Shown in pieces: positions 50,342 to 59,557 of a stretch of 64,000 nucleotides of DNA (positions within the stretch are counted from its first letter, which is position 1; every line of letters starts with the position of its first letter). The position numbers were made by a program, and so were the translations under genes. The notes under the pieces were generated by a model. The model was not told where the DNA came from. It ran no database searches and saw nothing but the letters and a program-made list of their open reading frames with translations. The DNA comes from Achromobacter seleniivolatilans (lineage in GTDB: Bacteria > Pseudomonadota > Gammaproteobacteria > Burkholderiales > Burkholderiaceae_B). The stretch lies in assembly GCF_030864005.1 (NCBI RefSeq), contig NZ_CP132976.1, positions 3,844,001 through 3,908,000 on the forward strand, in the 5' to 3' direction.

Positions 50342-51043
50342 ATGAACCGCCAGCTGCTGCTCGACGTTCTTCCCGCGCCAGCGCCATCGCTGAACAACTA
50401 TATCGCCGGCCCCAACGGGGAAGCGCTGGCAGCCGTGCGCGCGCTCAACCCGGGCCGCGCCTTGTACATCTGGGGCGCGGCGGGCTGCGGGCGCACCCAT
50501 CTGCTGCGCGCCCTGACCGCGCGGCCCGACGCCGTCTTCATTGACAACGCCAACGGCGAAACGATGCTGCGCCGCCTGGCTGAAGCCGATTCAAAGTCGC
50601 CCATGCCCAAGTTCGTGGCCGTGGACGACGTGCACCGCATGGACGACAGCCGTCAGGCTGCCTTATTTGCCCTGTATAACCGCTGGCGTGAGTCTGCCGC
50701 CACGGGCCGCGCCTTTGCGCTGGCGCTGTCGGGCGACCGGGCCCCGCTGTCGATGCCGCTGCGTGAAGATCTGCGCACCCGGCTGGGCTGGGACCTGGTC
50801 TTCCGCCTGGACCCGCTGTCGGACGCCGACAAGCTGGCCGCGCTGTCCGCCCAGGCCTCCGAGCGCGGCATGCACCTGGCGCCTGAAATCATTAATTGGA
50901 TGCTGACTCACCACGAGCGCGACATCCGAAAACTGGCCGCGCTGCTTGACGCGCTGGACCGCTATTCCCTGGCCACCGGCCGTCCTATCACCCTGCCATT
51001 GCTGCGGGCCATGCTCGCAGATCCTGATTCACAACGCTCATGA
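50342..51043 (+). CDS. hda: DnaA regulatory inactivator Hda
   Basis: The 233-residue AAA+ protein, with the beta clamp, stimulates ATP hydrolysis on DnaA to prevent re-initiation. The N-terminus has the clamp-binding motif QLLLDV. The P-loop reads WGAAGCGRTHLLRA with Arg in place of the usual Lys, as in other Hda proteins. VDDVHRM is the Walker B, and the C-terminal lid follows. It lacks the DnaA DNA-binding domain. The stop overlaps the next gene by 4 bases. Confidence 0.92.
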   Translation: MNRQLLLDVLPAPAPSLNNYIAGPNGEALAAVRALNPGRALYIWGAAGCGRTHLLRALTARPDAVFIDNANGETMLRRLAEADSKSPMPKFVAVDDVHRMDDSRQAALFALYNRWRESAATGRAFALALSGDRAPLSMPLREDLRTRLGWDLVFRLDPLSDADKLAALSAQASERGMHLAPEIINWMLTHHERDIRKLAALLDALDRYSLATGRPITLPLLRAMLADPDSQRS

Positions 51044-51738
51044 CTTCCCGACGTCTCGCCCTGTTCGACCTGGATCACACCCTGCTGCCGCTGGATAGCG
51101 ACTATCAATGGGCCGACTATCTGGCACGCACAGGCCGTGCAGGCGACCCCGCCGAAGCCCGCCGCCAGAACGACGACCTGATGGACCGCTACAACCGTGG
51201 CGAACTCACCGCCGAACAAGCTGCCGAGTTCATGCTCGGTCTGCTGGCCGCCCATACGCCTCACGATCTGGCGGATTGGCACGAAGCGTTCATGCGTGAA
51301 GTGATCCGTCCGTCCATCACCCCCGCCGCGCGCGAGCTGGTGGAGTCCCACCTTGATGCCGGCGACCTGTGCGCCATCGTCACGGCCACCAACAGCTTTG
51401 TCACCGCCCCCATTGCCCGCGCCTTCGGCGTGCCGCATCTGGTGGCCACGGACGCCGAATACCTGCGCGGCCGCTATACCGGCCGCATTCTGGGCACGCC
51501 CAGTTTCAAGGAGGGCAAGGTCGTGCGGGTGAACGATTGGCTGGCCGGCATGGGTTTGGGGCTTGCGGATTTCCCCGAATCGTTTTTCTATAGCGATTCG
51601 GTCAATGATGTACCGCTGCTCGAGAAGGTGACCCGCCCGATCGCCGCCAACCCCAGTCCTACCCTGCGCAATATTGCCCAGGAACGCGGCTGGCAAGTGA
51701 TCGACTTGTTCGACCACATGGAAGATTCGAAGTCCTAA
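51040..51738 (+). CDS. HAD-superfamily hydrolase, subfamily IB (SerB-like phosphatase)
   Basis: The 232-residue protein has the nucleophile motif LALFDLDHTLLPLDSDYQW (DxD), the Thr/Ser motif in IVTATNSFVTAPIA, Lys in PSFKEGKVVRVNDW, and the acidic pair in SFFYSDSVNDVPLL. It is a cytoplasmic phosphatase of the type often found between hda and pcnB in betaproteobacteria. The substrate is unknown; phosphoserine and histidinol phosphate are family examples. It overlaps hda by 4 bases and abuts pcnB directly. Confidence 0.88.
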   Translation: MTSRRLALFDLDHTLLPLDSDYQWADYLARTGRAGDPAEARRQNDDLMDRYNRGELTAEQAAEFMLGLLAAHTPHDLADWHEAFMREVIRPSITPAARELVESHLDAGDLCAIVTATNSFVTAPIARAFGVPHLVATDAEYLRGRYTGRILGTPSFKEGKVVRVNDWLAGMGLGLADFPESFFYSDSVNDVPLLEKVTRPIAANPSPTLRNIAQERGWQVIDLFDHMEDSKS

Positions 51739-53112
51739 ATGATCACTGACACCATAAAAAAATTCGTTGGCCGACTGTTCGCGCCGACACCCAAGGGGCC
51801 GTTGCGCATAGGGCGCGACAAGCACGGCATTGATCGCCGTAACGTTTCGCGCCACGCCATCAAGGTCTGCGAAGTTCTGCGCCAACATGGCTACGAAGGC
51901 TATATCGTCGGCGGCGCGGTGCGTGACCTGATCGTGGGGCTGGAACCCAAGGACTTTGACGTGGCCACCAACGCCACGCCCGAGCAGATCCGCCCGCTGT
52001 TTCGCCGCGCCCGCATCATCGGCCGCCGCTTCCAGCTGGTGCACGTGGTGTTCGGCCAGGAAATCATCGAAACCTCGACCTTCCGCGCTCCGGCCTCGGA
52101 AGACCAGGAAACCGACGAGCACGGCCGCATTCTGCGCGACAACGTATTCGGTTCACAGGAAGAAGACGCCAAACGCCGCGACTTCACCATGAATGCGCTG
52201 TATTACGACCCGCACAACGAGGAAGTCATTGACTACCACAATGGCGTGGCCGATCTGAAAAAGCGCCAGGTCCGCATCATTGGCGACCCGGTCAAGCGTT
52301 ACCGCGAAGACCCGGTGCGGATGCTGCGCGCCGTGCGTTTCGCCGCCAAGCTCAATGGCACGATCGACCCGGCCACGCGCCAGCCGATCAGCACGATGGC
52401 CGAGCTGATTGAAAACGTGCCGGCCTCGCGCCTGTTCGACGAAATGCTCAAGCTGCTGACCTGCGGCCATGCCATGGATTGCCTGCGGCAGTTGCGCGCA
52501 GATGGCCTGCATAACGGCCTGCTGCCCTTGCTGGACGTGGTGCTGGAGCAGCCAGGCGGAGAGCATTTCGTGGAATTGGCGCTGGAACGCACCGATGCCC
52601 GCGTGCGTGCCGGCAAGACCATCAGCCCCAGCTTCCTGTTTGCCGCACTGCTGTGGCAGCAAGTTGATGTGCGCTGGAAACAGTTGCGCGCCCAAGGCGA
52701 GCACACCATTCCCGCGCTATCGCAGGCTGCCGATTCCGTCCTGGACGAGCAAACCGAAAAACTCGCGATCCAACGGCGCTTCTCGTCCGACATGCGCGAA
52801 ATCTGGTTCATGCAGCCGCGTTTTGAGCGCCGCATGGGCAAAACCATTTTCCGCATGATCGAACAGCCGCGTTTCCGCGCCGCCTGCGACTTCCTGCAAC
52901 TGCGTGCCGCCGCCGGCGAGTTCGACAGCGTGCTGGCGCAATGGTGGATGGATCTGGCCAATGCCGACGACGTCACCCGCGCCGACATGATCGAAGAAGT
53001 ATCCCGTCTGCCGCGCGAAGCCGGCGACTCGGCTCCCGCAGCATCGGCCCCGCGCAAGCGCCGCCGCCCGCGCCGCTCGTCGCCTCGCGGCGCCGCGCCC
53101 AGCGCCGAGTAA
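51739..53112 (+). CDS. pcnB: Poly(A) polymerase I
   Basis: The 457-residue nucleotidyltransferase has the class II active site GYIVGGAVRDLIVGLEPKDFD and the following RRARIIGRRFQLVHVVF, then RRDFTMNALYYD and KRYREDPVRMLRAVRFAAKL. It adds A tails that mark RNA for decay. The C-terminus is a basic RNA-binding tail (RKRRRPRRSSPRG). PcnB is favoured over CCA-adding enzyme because of length, tail and the folK neighbour. The start follows the HAD stop with no gap. Confidence 0.93.
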   Translation: MITDTIKKFVGRLFAPTPKGPLRIGRDKHGIDRRNVSRHAIKVCEVLRQHGYEGYIVGGAVRDLIVGLEPKDFDVATNATPEQIRPLFRRARIIGRRFQLVHVVFGQEIIETSTFRAPASEDQETDEHGRILRDNVFGSQEEDAKRRDFTMNALYYDPHNEEVIDYHNGVADLKKRQVRIIGDPVKRYREDPVRMLRAVRFAAKLNGTIDPATRQPISTMAELIENVPASRLFDEMLKLLTCGHAMDCLRQLRADGLHNGLLPLLDVVLEQPGGEHFVELALERTDARVRAGKTISPSFLFAALLWQQVDVRWKQLRAQGEHTIPALSQAADSVLDEQTEKLAIQRRFSSDMREIWFMQPRFERRMGKTIFRMIEQPRFRAACDFLQLRAAAGEFDSVLAQWWMDLANADDVTRADMIEEVSRLPREAGDSAPAASAPRKRRRPRRSSPRGAAPSAE

Positions 53113-53115
53113 TCC

Positions 53116-53604
53116 ATGTCGCCCACGCCAGTCCGCGCCTATATCGGCTTGGGCGCCAACCTGGGCGACAGCGCGGCCACCTTGCGCCGCGTGCTGGACG
53201 AACTGCAAGGCACTGCGGGCGTCATGGCGGTCACTGCGTCGCCGTTCTACCGCAGCGCGCCAGTTGACGCGACCGGCCCGGATTTCGTGAATGCCGTGGC
53301 CGCGTTAGACACCACGCTTGCACCGCTGGCCTTGCTGGACGTGCTGCAAGCGCTGGAAAACCAGCATGGCCGCCAGCGTCCGTTCAAGAATGCCCCGCGT
53401 ACGCTGGACCTGGATTTGCTGTTGTACGGCGATACGCAGCTGGACCACGAACGTCTGATCCTGCCCCACCCCCGCATGCACCTGCGCGCCTTCGTGCTGC
53501 TGCCGTTGCAGGATCTGGAATCCGGCATGGTCTTGCAGGGTAAGCGGCTGCATGACTGGATCACCGGGATTCACGATCAGCCGATAGAGCGGATTGTTTC
53601 GTAG
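53116..53604 (+). CDS. folK: HPPK: 2-amino-4-hydroxy-6-hydroxymethyldihydropteridine pyrophosphokinase
   Basis: The 162-residue enzyme transfers pyrophosphate from ATP to 6-hydroxymethyl-dihydropterin in folate synthesis. It has the signature RTLDLDLLLYGD with the metal-binding Asp pair, AYIGLGANLGDSAATL at the N-terminus, and LPHPRMHLRAFVLLPL. It lies 3 bases after pcnB, the conserved pcnB-folK pair. With pabB and pabC at 14-16 kb the window holds three folate genes, in two separate places. Confidence 0.95.
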   Translation: MSPTPVRAYIGLGANLGDSAATLRRVLDELQGTAGVMAVTASPFYRSAPVDATGPDFVNAVAALDTTLAPLALLDVLQALENQHGRQRPFKNAPRTLDLDLLLYGDTQLDHERLILPHPRMHLRAFVLLPLQDLESGMVLQGKRLHDWITGIHDQPIERIVS

Positions 53605-53671
53605 CAACGCTTTCAGGATGTGTGGCTAAGCGCGATGTGTTTTCTCCATCAGCCTCTATGCCACAGCCCCA

Positions 53672-54571
53672 TCACCCGCCCTTCACCCCGAACGTCATCA
53701 TTGCGCGTTCCACGTCTTCCACCTGCGGCAAACCCGCTTCGTTACCCAGATGCTGGATCTTGTGGGCGGACGCCGCCCGCGCAAAGGTGAAGTGTTCCAC
53801 CCAGGGTTGTTCCGGCCGATTCAGGTAGGACCACACATAGGCGCCGTGGAAGACGTCGCCCGCGCCTGAAGTATCCACAATCCGGCTGCCCGGCACGTCC
53901 AGCGACGGCAAGATATCGACCCGCCCGGTTTCGTCATACCAAAGCATGCCGCGCTCGCCCATCGTGACCGCGCCGATACGGCAGCCTCGCGCTTTCAACA
54001 GATCCAACAAACCTTCAGGCGTCAGTTCCAGCTGTTCGCACATGCGCTCCGCGCACACGGCCACATCGATATAACGCAGCAGTTCATCGGTGTTTTCACG
54101 CACGCCGCCGCCGTCCAAGGACGTCAGTACGCCCGCCTGACGGCAGGCCCGCGCGTAGTGCAAAGCGGCGTCGGGCTGATGGCCGTCCAGATGCAACGCG
54201 CGATAGCCGGTGACATCCAGGCGCGGAAAATCATTCAGGTAGTCCACATCACGCGCCCGCACGATGGCGCGTTTGCCATGGTTGGGCATGATGAAGGACA
54301 AGGATGAACGGCGCACGTGGCGCGCATGCAGCGTCACACCGTGCGCTGCCGCCATGTCCGTGTACATATGGCCCAGCCAATCGGGGGCGAGCGAACAGAT
54401 CAGATCGGGCGGCGTGCCCAACTTCCCGCACGCAAATGCCGCCGTGACAGCGTTGCCGCCGAACGAGACGGCGTAGTCCCGCGCCACGCTCTTCTCGTCG
54501 CCCGTAGGCCATTCGTCAGCCAATATGGTGACGTCGATGTAGGTATGTCCGATGAAGAGCGCGTCGCTCAT
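53672..54571 (-). CDS. PfkB-family sugar kinase, substrate unknown
   Basis: The 299-residue ribokinase-fold protein starts ALFIGHTYIDVTILADEWPTG, has the substrate motif VSFGGNAVTAAFACGKLG, and ends with the catalytic anion-hole motif IVDTSGAGDVFHGAYVW containing the base Asp. It phosphorylates a sugar or nucleoside, which cannot be named from sequence; no sugar transporter or isomerase is adjacent. I used the ATG at 54571; one 27 bases upstream is less family-like. It stands alone. Confidence 0.86.
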   Translation of the reverse strand: MSDALFIGHTYIDVTILADEWPTGDEKSVARDYAVSFGGNAVTAAFACGKLGTPPDLICSLAPDWLGHMYTDMAAAHGVTLHARHVRRSSLSFIMPNHGKRAIVRARDVDYLNDFPRLDVTGYRALHLDGHQPDAALHYARACRQAGVLTSLDGGGVRENTDELLRYIDVAVCAERMCEQLELTPEGLLDLLKARGCRIGAVTMGERGMLWYDETGRVDILPSLDVPGSRIVDTSGAGDVFHGAYVWSYLNRPEQPWVEHFTFARAASAHKIQHLGNEAGLPQVEDVERAMMTFGVKGG

Positions 54572-54770
54572 GTGAGTGCCTGTCTGGGTGAGTCGCAATA
54601 GCGAGAGGATAGGCGAACGGGAGGGGACTGGGGCGACGGCCGAAGGGGAAGGTTGCGGGCCGTCAGCGCTGGCGGAATTTTTTGGGAAAGCCTGATGCTG
54701 CGGGCGTTGCCTGATGGGTCAGGCGCGATTTGGGGTGGCGCCCTTGGCGGCGGCTCGCGCCGCACCCATC

Positions 54771-55646
54771 TTACGAGTTCACCGGCTTTCCGGGTGTTTT
54801 GACCAAGGCATCGGGTGTGTTTGCCGATTCGCCGGCTTGCGCCAATACCAGCCGGGCACGCGCAATGACGGGCGCGTCCACCATTTTGCCTTCCAGCATG
54901 AAGGTGCCTGCCGCGGTTTCACGATGGGCGGCAATGACCCGCCTAGCCCATTCCAGCTCTTGCCGCGCCGGAACGAACGCCGCATGAATCACGGCGACCT
55001 GGGTCGGATGTATGCAGAGCATGCCGCCAAATCCCATCTGCTGCGCCCGGCCAGCGGCCGCAGCCAGTCCAGCTTGATCGTGCACACCGGGAAAAACACC
55101 GTCCAGCGCGGGCGCCAGACCTGCCGCCCGCGTATGCAGCAACACTTGCACGCGAGCATGATCCAGCACGGTTTCCGCGCCCGGGGTATCGGGTGTCAGC
55201 CCCATGTCCAGCCCATAATCCAGACTGCCAAAGGCCAGACGCGAAACGCCCGGGGTCGAGGCAATCTCGGCAGCATTGAGCAGCCCGGCAGCAGTTTCCA
55301 AAATGGGGATGACAGGCAGGCCGGTCTGCGCCACGTGCCGAACCTGCGCCAGGCTTTCAGCCTTGGGCAGCAGAATGCCGGTGACGCCGCGCTTGCCCCG
55401 GCAGGCTTTCAGATCATCGTCGTGCCACGACGTAGACGCATCGTTGATACGCACCCACAGACGAGCCTCGCCATGCGTTCCCAGAAAGTCGCATAGCGAT
55501 TCACGGGCCGACGCCTTGGCCAGATGCTCCACCGCGTCCTCCAGATCGACGATGACGGTGTCCGCCCCCGCAGCCAGGGCCTTGGGGATACGCTCGGCCC
55601 TGGAGGCCGGCACGAACAGGGCGCTACGAACGACGGGATGCGTCAC
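54771..55646 (-). CDS. HpcH/HpaI/CitE-family C-C lyase, probable citramalyl-CoA or malyl-CoA lyase type
   Basis: The 291-residue TIM-barrel enzyme begins RSALFVPASRAERIPKAL and contains VIVDLEDAVEHLAK with the metal-binding acids. RINDASTSWHDDDL and the C-terminal EGKMVDAPVIARARLVL place it with CitE-like lyases. These cleave 3-hydroxyacyl-CoA dicarboxylates such as citramalyl-CoA to acetyl-CoA and pyruvate. It is translationally coupled (4-base overlap) to a CoA-transferase, which follows a dehydratase the same way. That trio fits itaconate or mesaconate breakdown, but specificity is inference. Confidence 0.85.
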   Translation of the reverse strand: MTHPVVRSALFVPASRAERIPKALAAGADTVIVDLEDAVEHLAKASARESLCDFLGTHGEARLWVRINDASTSWHDDDLKACRGKRGVTGILLPKAESLAQVRHVAQTGLPVIPILETAAGLLNAAEIASTPGVSRLAFGSLDYGLDMGLTPDTPGAETVLDHARVQVLLHTRAAGLAPALDGVFPGVHDQAGLAAAAGRAQQMGFGGMLCIHPTQVAVIHAAFVPARQELEWARRVIAAHRETAAGTFMLEGKMVDAPVIARARLVLAQAGESANTPDALVKTPGKPVNS

Positions 55647-56836
55647 ACGACCTCCGAAACATGGAATTGCGCCACCTGATCCGGCGCGTATCCCAATGAT
55701 GCTAGCACCGCGTCAGTATTCTGGCCTACGGCAGGCACGGCGGCCATGCGTGGCGAAAAAGCGTTACTGCTGGCGGGGGGCAACAAGGCGGGGATCTGGC
55801 CTGCGGGGCTGTCCACCTGGCTCCAACGGCCGCGCGCCTGCAACTGCGGATGCGCCCATACGCCCGCCATATCGTTCACGCGGGCGTTGGCGATCTGCGC
55901 GTCTTCCAGCCGCTCTGTGACCTGCGCAATGGACAGGCCGGCAAACGCCGCCACGATCAAATCGCGCAGCGCATCGCGATTGGCCGTGCGCTGCGAGTTT
56001 GAAATAAAGCGGGGGTCTTCCGCCAAATCGGCCTGACGCAGCACCTGAGCGCAAAACACGCGCCATTCGCGTTCGTTTTGCAGGCCCAGCATGATGGTTG
56101 AACCGTCCCCCACGGGAAACGGGCCATAGGGATAGATGGACGCATGGGCGGCGCCCGCGCGCACAGGAGGCGCGGCGCCTTCAAACGCGTAGTACATCGG
56201 GAAACCCATCCACTCGACCATGCTTTCCAGCATGGACACGTCCAGCCGGCTGCCCAGCCCGGTACGCTGGCGCAGCAGCAAGGCGTTCAGGATCGCGGAA
56301 TAGGCATACATGCCCGCCGCAATATCCGCGATCGAACACCCGGCTTTGACCGGGTCATCCTTAGTGCCGGAGACAGACAGAAAACCGCTTTCGCTCTGAA
56401 TCAGCAGGTCGTAGGCTTTCTTGTCCTGGTAGGGGCCGCCTTCGCCATAACCCGAGATATCGCAGACGATCAGACGGGGATATTTTTCGTGCAGGGCATC
56501 AAACGACAGGCCCAAGCGTGCCGCGGCGCCTGGCGCCAGGTTCTGCACCAGCACGTCGGCGGACTCCAGCAGGCGTTCCATGATGTCGCCGGCTTCATCG
56601 CGCTTCAGGTCCAGGGTCAGGCTTTCCTTGGAACGGTTGGTCCAGACGAAGTGCGAAGACAGGCCGCGCACGCGCTCGTCGTAGCCCCGCGCAAAGTCGC
56701 CCGTGCCCGGGCGTTCAATCTTGATGACGCGCGCGCCCATGTCCGCCAACTGGCGAGTGCAAAAAGGGGCGGCGATAGCGTGTTCCAGGCTGACGACGGT
56801 AATGCCGTCCAGCGGGCGGGATGCCTGCGTGCTCAT
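55643..56836 (-). CDS. CaiB/BaiF family (class III) CoA-transferase
   Basis: The 397-residue enzyme has the family start VVSLEHAIAAPFCTRQLADM, VIKIERPGTGDFARGYDERV and the nucleophile region DISGYGEGGPYQDKKAYDLL. It transfers CoA from a donor, often succinyl-CoA, to a carboxylic acid. The context (dehydratase before it, CitE-type lyase after it, both with 4-base overlaps) suggests it activates the dicarboxylate that the other two then hydrate and cleave. It differs from the CoA-transferase at 34260 and belongs to a different cluster. Confidence 0.9.
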   Translation of the reverse strand: MSTQASRPLDGITVVSLEHAIAAPFCTRQLADMGARVIKIERPGTGDFARGYDERVRGLSSHFVWTNRSKESLTLDLKRDEAGDIMERLLESADVLVQNLAPGAAARLGLSFDALHEKYPRLIVCDISGYGEGGPYQDKKAYDLLIQSESGFLSVSGTKDDPVKAGCSIADIAAGMYAYSAILNALLLRQRTGLGSRLDVSMLESMVEWMGFPMYYAFEGAAPPVRAGAAHASIYPYGPFPVGDGSTIMLGLQNEREWRVFCAQVLRQADLAEDPRFISNSQRTANRDALRDLIVAAFAGLSIAQVTERLEDAQIANARVNDMAGVWAHPQLQARGRWSQVDSPAGQIPALLPPASSNAFSPRMAAVPAVGQNTDAVLASLGYAPDQVAQFHVSEVV

Positions 56837-57663
56837 TGGGTAAACCTCAATTCAGCTTGATGGGCCAGCGTGCCGTCCTGCTCGGCCCAGAGCTGGGCGA
56901 CGCCCGGCTCGGTCAAGCGGCCGGCCACCTGGAAAGGCGTGGGCGAGACCAGCGGACGCAGTCCGCGATAAGACAGGTGCGTCAGGCGCGCCTTGGGATG
57001 GGCGCGCGTGAATGCGGCAACCATTTCCGTGGCGATCAGCGGGCCATGAACCACCAGACCGGGATAACCTTCGGTGCCCGTCACGTAGGGGTGGTCGTAA
57101 TGAATGCGGTGGCCATTGAAGGTCACGGCGGAATAGCGGAACAGCAGCACAGGGGACGGTTCGACGGTGTCTCGCCACTCGGCCTGCGGTGCAGGTTCGC
57201 TGCCCGTGAGCTTGGGAGGCGAGGGCTGGCGGTAGACGATGTCCTGTTCTTCGTGGATGACGATCTCGCCCGCTTGGCGGTATTCATGCTGTACGGTCAC
57301 GAACAGCAACGCCCCCGTACGCCCCGTTTTCTCCTTGACGTCGATCACGGAGGACACGCGTTCGGCGGGCACGCCTACCTTGAGCGGCTGGCGGAATTCC
57401 ACCCGCCCGCCCGCCCACATGCGGTTGCGGTCCTGAGCGGGCGGCAAAAAACCGCCTCGCGAGGGGTGGCCATCCGTCCCCAACCCGTCCATCCCCACCG
57501 TGCTGATGAAGAACGCCCACTGCCATAAGGGCGGCAAGGCATCGCCCTGAGCAGGCGCGGCGCCCCCCAGCGTGGCCGCGATGCGGGCGGCATGGCCGGG
57601 GTCCATGGCGTCCGCCTTGCGTTCGCCGCTGCCGATCCATGCTGCCGGATCTGTAGAAGTCAT
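56833..57663 (-). CDS. FAS1-like/MaoC-type acyl-CoA dehydratase (HTD2, mesaconyl-C4-CoA hydratase-like)
   Basis: The 276-residue protein has a double hot-dog layout: an N-terminal FAS1-like half (WQWAFFISTVGMDGLGTDGHP) and a C-terminal half with RYSAVTFNGHRIHYDHPYV, which holds the His of the hydratase catalytic pair, followed by PGLVVHGPLIATEMV. Family members hydrate mesaconyl-C4-CoA or itaconyl-CoA. It is the first gene of the dehydratase-CoA-transferase-lyase operon, divergent from a LysR gene. Specificity cannot be fixed by sequence alone. Confidence 0.85.
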   Translation of the reverse strand: MTSTDPAAWIGSGERKADAMDPGHAARIAATLGGAAPAQGDALPPLWQWAFFISTVGMDGLGTDGHPSRGGFLPPAQDRNRMWAGGRVEFRQPLKVGVPAERVSSVIDVKEKTGRTGALLFVTVQHEYRQAGEIVIHEEQDIVYRQPSPPKLTGSEPAPQAEWRDTVEPSPVLLFRYSAVTFNGHRIHYDHPYVTGTEGYPGLVVHGPLIATEMVAAFTRAHPKARLTHLSYRGLRPLVSPTPFQVAGRLTEPGVAQLWAEQDGTLAHQAELRFTQ

Positions 57664-57813
57664 GCCGATATCCTTTGGTGGGGTTTTCTCAGTTGCAAGG
57701 ATGCCCGCAAGCTGTCCCCGTTGTGAATTCGTTTTTGCTCAAGGCGGGGTTTGCTGTGCCTGAATCAACTGCTCACGCCCACCCCCGGCGCTGCGCGCCG
57801 TACTATAGGGGCC

Positions 57814-58710
57814 ATGCACTTCGACCTTGCCGACCTACGCCTGTTCATCCATATCGCTGAATCCCCCAGCCTGACGCAGGCGGCCAAACGGGCCCACCTG
57901 TCCCTGGCTGCCGTCAGCGTGCGGATCAAGGCGCTTGAAAACCAGCTCAACTCCCGGCTGCTCTACCGCGACAGCCGGGGCGTAGAAATCACGCCCGCCG
58001 GCCAACGGCTGCTGCAGCACGCCCGGGTCATCATGCGGCAGGTAGATCACCTGAAGCATGATTTCCAAGAGCAAGCCGACGGCGACGCGGGCCACATCCG
58101 GATCTTTGCCAACACCACGGCAGTCACCGAATTCATGCCGGACATCCTGGCGCAGTTCCTGTCGGGGCACCCCGGCGTCACGGTGGACCTGCAAGAACGC
58201 CTGACGCGCGATATCGTGCGCGGCGTCCTGGACGGCACCACCGACCTGGGCATCGTGGCCGGCCCGGTCGACGCGCCCGACCTGCAGACCATCCACTTCA
58301 GCACCGACCGGCTGGTGCTGGTGGTGCCGAACGGCCATCCCCTGCAAGACCAGGACAAGGTCAAGCTGGTGGACGCCGTGCGCTATCCGTTCATCACCAT
58401 GCATGAAGGATCGACACTGGTCGCTTTCTTGCGCGACCAGCTGGAACGCGGGGGCCAACGCTTGCCCCAGCGTATCCAGCTGTACAGCTTCGACTCCATC
58501 TGCCGCATGGTGCAGGCGGGCGTCGGCATCGGCGTCATTCCCGACTCCGCCGCCCGCCGGTATGGCTCGGACGCCAACAAGCTGCGCGTGGTCGAACTGG
58601 ACGAGCCCTGGGTGGTGCGCGAACGCAAACTGCTGGTGCGCGATATCGACGCCCTGCCAGGTTGCGCCCGTGAACTCATCGAACAGATCCAGGTGCCTCG
58701 GGCGCCTTGA
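57814..58710 (+). CDS. LysR-family regulator between two acyl-CoA clusters
   Basis: The 298-residue regulator starts MHFDLADLRLFIHIAESPSLTQAAKRAHLS with AAVSVRIKALENQLNSRLL, a standard LysR helix-turn-helix. It is divergent from the dehydratase operon, the classic arrangement for a LysR activator, and converges on the PaaG-like gene at 58721 with a 10-base gap. It may therefore control the C5-dicarboxylate module, the right-hand module, or both. A longer start at 57751 is possible but adds residues ahead of the usual family N-terminus. Confidence 0.88.
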   Translation: MHFDLADLRLFIHIAESPSLTQAAKRAHLSLAAVSVRIKALENQLNSRLLYRDSRGVEITPAGQRLLQHARVIMRQVDHLKHDFQEQADGDAGHIRIFANTTAVTEFMPDILAQFLSGHPGVTVDLQERLTRDIVRGVLDGTTDLGIVAGPVDAPDLQTIHFSTDRLVLVVPNGHPLQDQDKVKLVDAVRYPFITMHEGSTLVAFLRDQLERGGQRLPQRIQLYSFDSICRMVQAGVGIGVIPDSAARRYGSDANKLRVVELDEPWVVRERKLLVRDIDALPGCARELIEQIQVPRAP

Positions 58711-58720
58711 TACCCATCCG

Positions 58721-59557
58721 TCATGTGCCGGTAAATGCGGGCGGGCGTTTTTCCGCAAACGCCCGCATGCCTTCCAGGTAATCGTCGGTGTAGCCCAGCT
58801 CTCGCTGTAACTGGCATTCCAGATCGAATTGCTGCGCCAGCGTATTGCCGCTGGACGCATGCAGCGCCGCCTTGGTCGCGGCATAAGCCCGCGTGGGGCC
58901 TGCCGCCAGGGTGGCCTGGACCGACGCCAGCGTATCCGCCAGGGCGGCGTCCGGCACCGCGCGCCAGATCAGTCCCCAGGCTTCCGCCTGCGCGGCGCTG
59001 AGAGGTTCTCCGAACAACGCAGCCCCCATTGCCCGGGCCGATCCGACCAGCCTGGGCAAAAACCACGTCCCGCCCGCGTCCGGCAACAGGCCGATCTTGC
59101 TGAAGGCCTGCAAGAATTTTGCGGACTCCACCGCAAACACCACATCGCAGGCCAGCACCAGACTGGCGCCCGCGCCTGCCGCCACGCCATTCATCACACA
59201 CACGACTGGCACGGGCAAGGCCCGTAGACGATTGATCAAGGGCCGATAGCATTTCTCTAGAATCAAGCTCAGGTCGCGGCGCGATCCATCCGTGGCGGGT
59301 TTGCGTTCGCTTAAGTCCTGCCCTGCGCAAAAACCGCGCCCGGCGCCAGTGATGACCAAGCCTCGCAGCCCCGCATCTGCCTCCATGGCATCCAGCGCGC
59401 GCGCCAGCTCGGCGTGCATCACCTCGGTAAAACTGTTCAGTCGTTCAGGCCGGTTCAGCGTGATGACGCCTACGCCGTTTTCCAGCGTGAAACGGATCTG
59501 CGTGTAATCAGCGCTGCTGGCAACGCCGTTGGCAGAGGGAGTCAGCGTGGCATTCAT
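58721..59557 (-). CDS. Enoyl-CoA hydratase/isomerase, PaaG-like
   Basis: The 278-residue crotonase-fold protein resembles PaaG closely: GRGFCAGQDLSERK forms the oxyanion hole, then PVVCVMNGVAAGAGASLVLACD, FLQAFSKIGLLPDAGGTWFLP and the C-terminal GMRAFAEKRPPAFTG. PaaG isomerises ring-epoxide or unsaturated CoA esters in phenylacetate breakdown and also acts on cis-dienoyl chains. No other paa genes are present, so here it probably serves the acyl-CoA dehydrogenase pair upstream. It overlaps the preceding gene by 4 bases. Confidence 0.86.
   Translation of the reverse strand: MNATLTPSANGVASSADYTQIRFTLENGVGVITLNRPERLNSFTEVMHAELARALDAMEADAGLRGLVITGAGRGFCAGQDLSERKPATDGSRRDLSLILEKCYRPLINRLRALPVPVVCVMNGVAAGAGASLVLACDVVFAVESAKFLQAFSKIGLLPDAGGTWFLPRLVGSARAMGAALFGEPLSAAQAEAWGLIWRAVPDAALADTLASVQATLAAGPTRAYAATKAALHASSGNTLAQQFDLECQLQRELGYTDDYLEGMRAFAEKRPPAFTGT

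Noticed and set aside
51739..53112. CCA-adding enzyme as the identity of the class II nucleotidyltransferase
   Set aside because: The basic C-terminal tail, length and the hda-HAD-pcnB-folK order fit poly(A) polymerase I better.
54750..54763. Small GC hairpin (GCGGC-TCGC-GCCGC) after the CitE-type gene as a terminator
   Set aside because: The stem is only 5 bases with no U tract on either strand, so it is not distinguishable from chance in GC-rich DNA.
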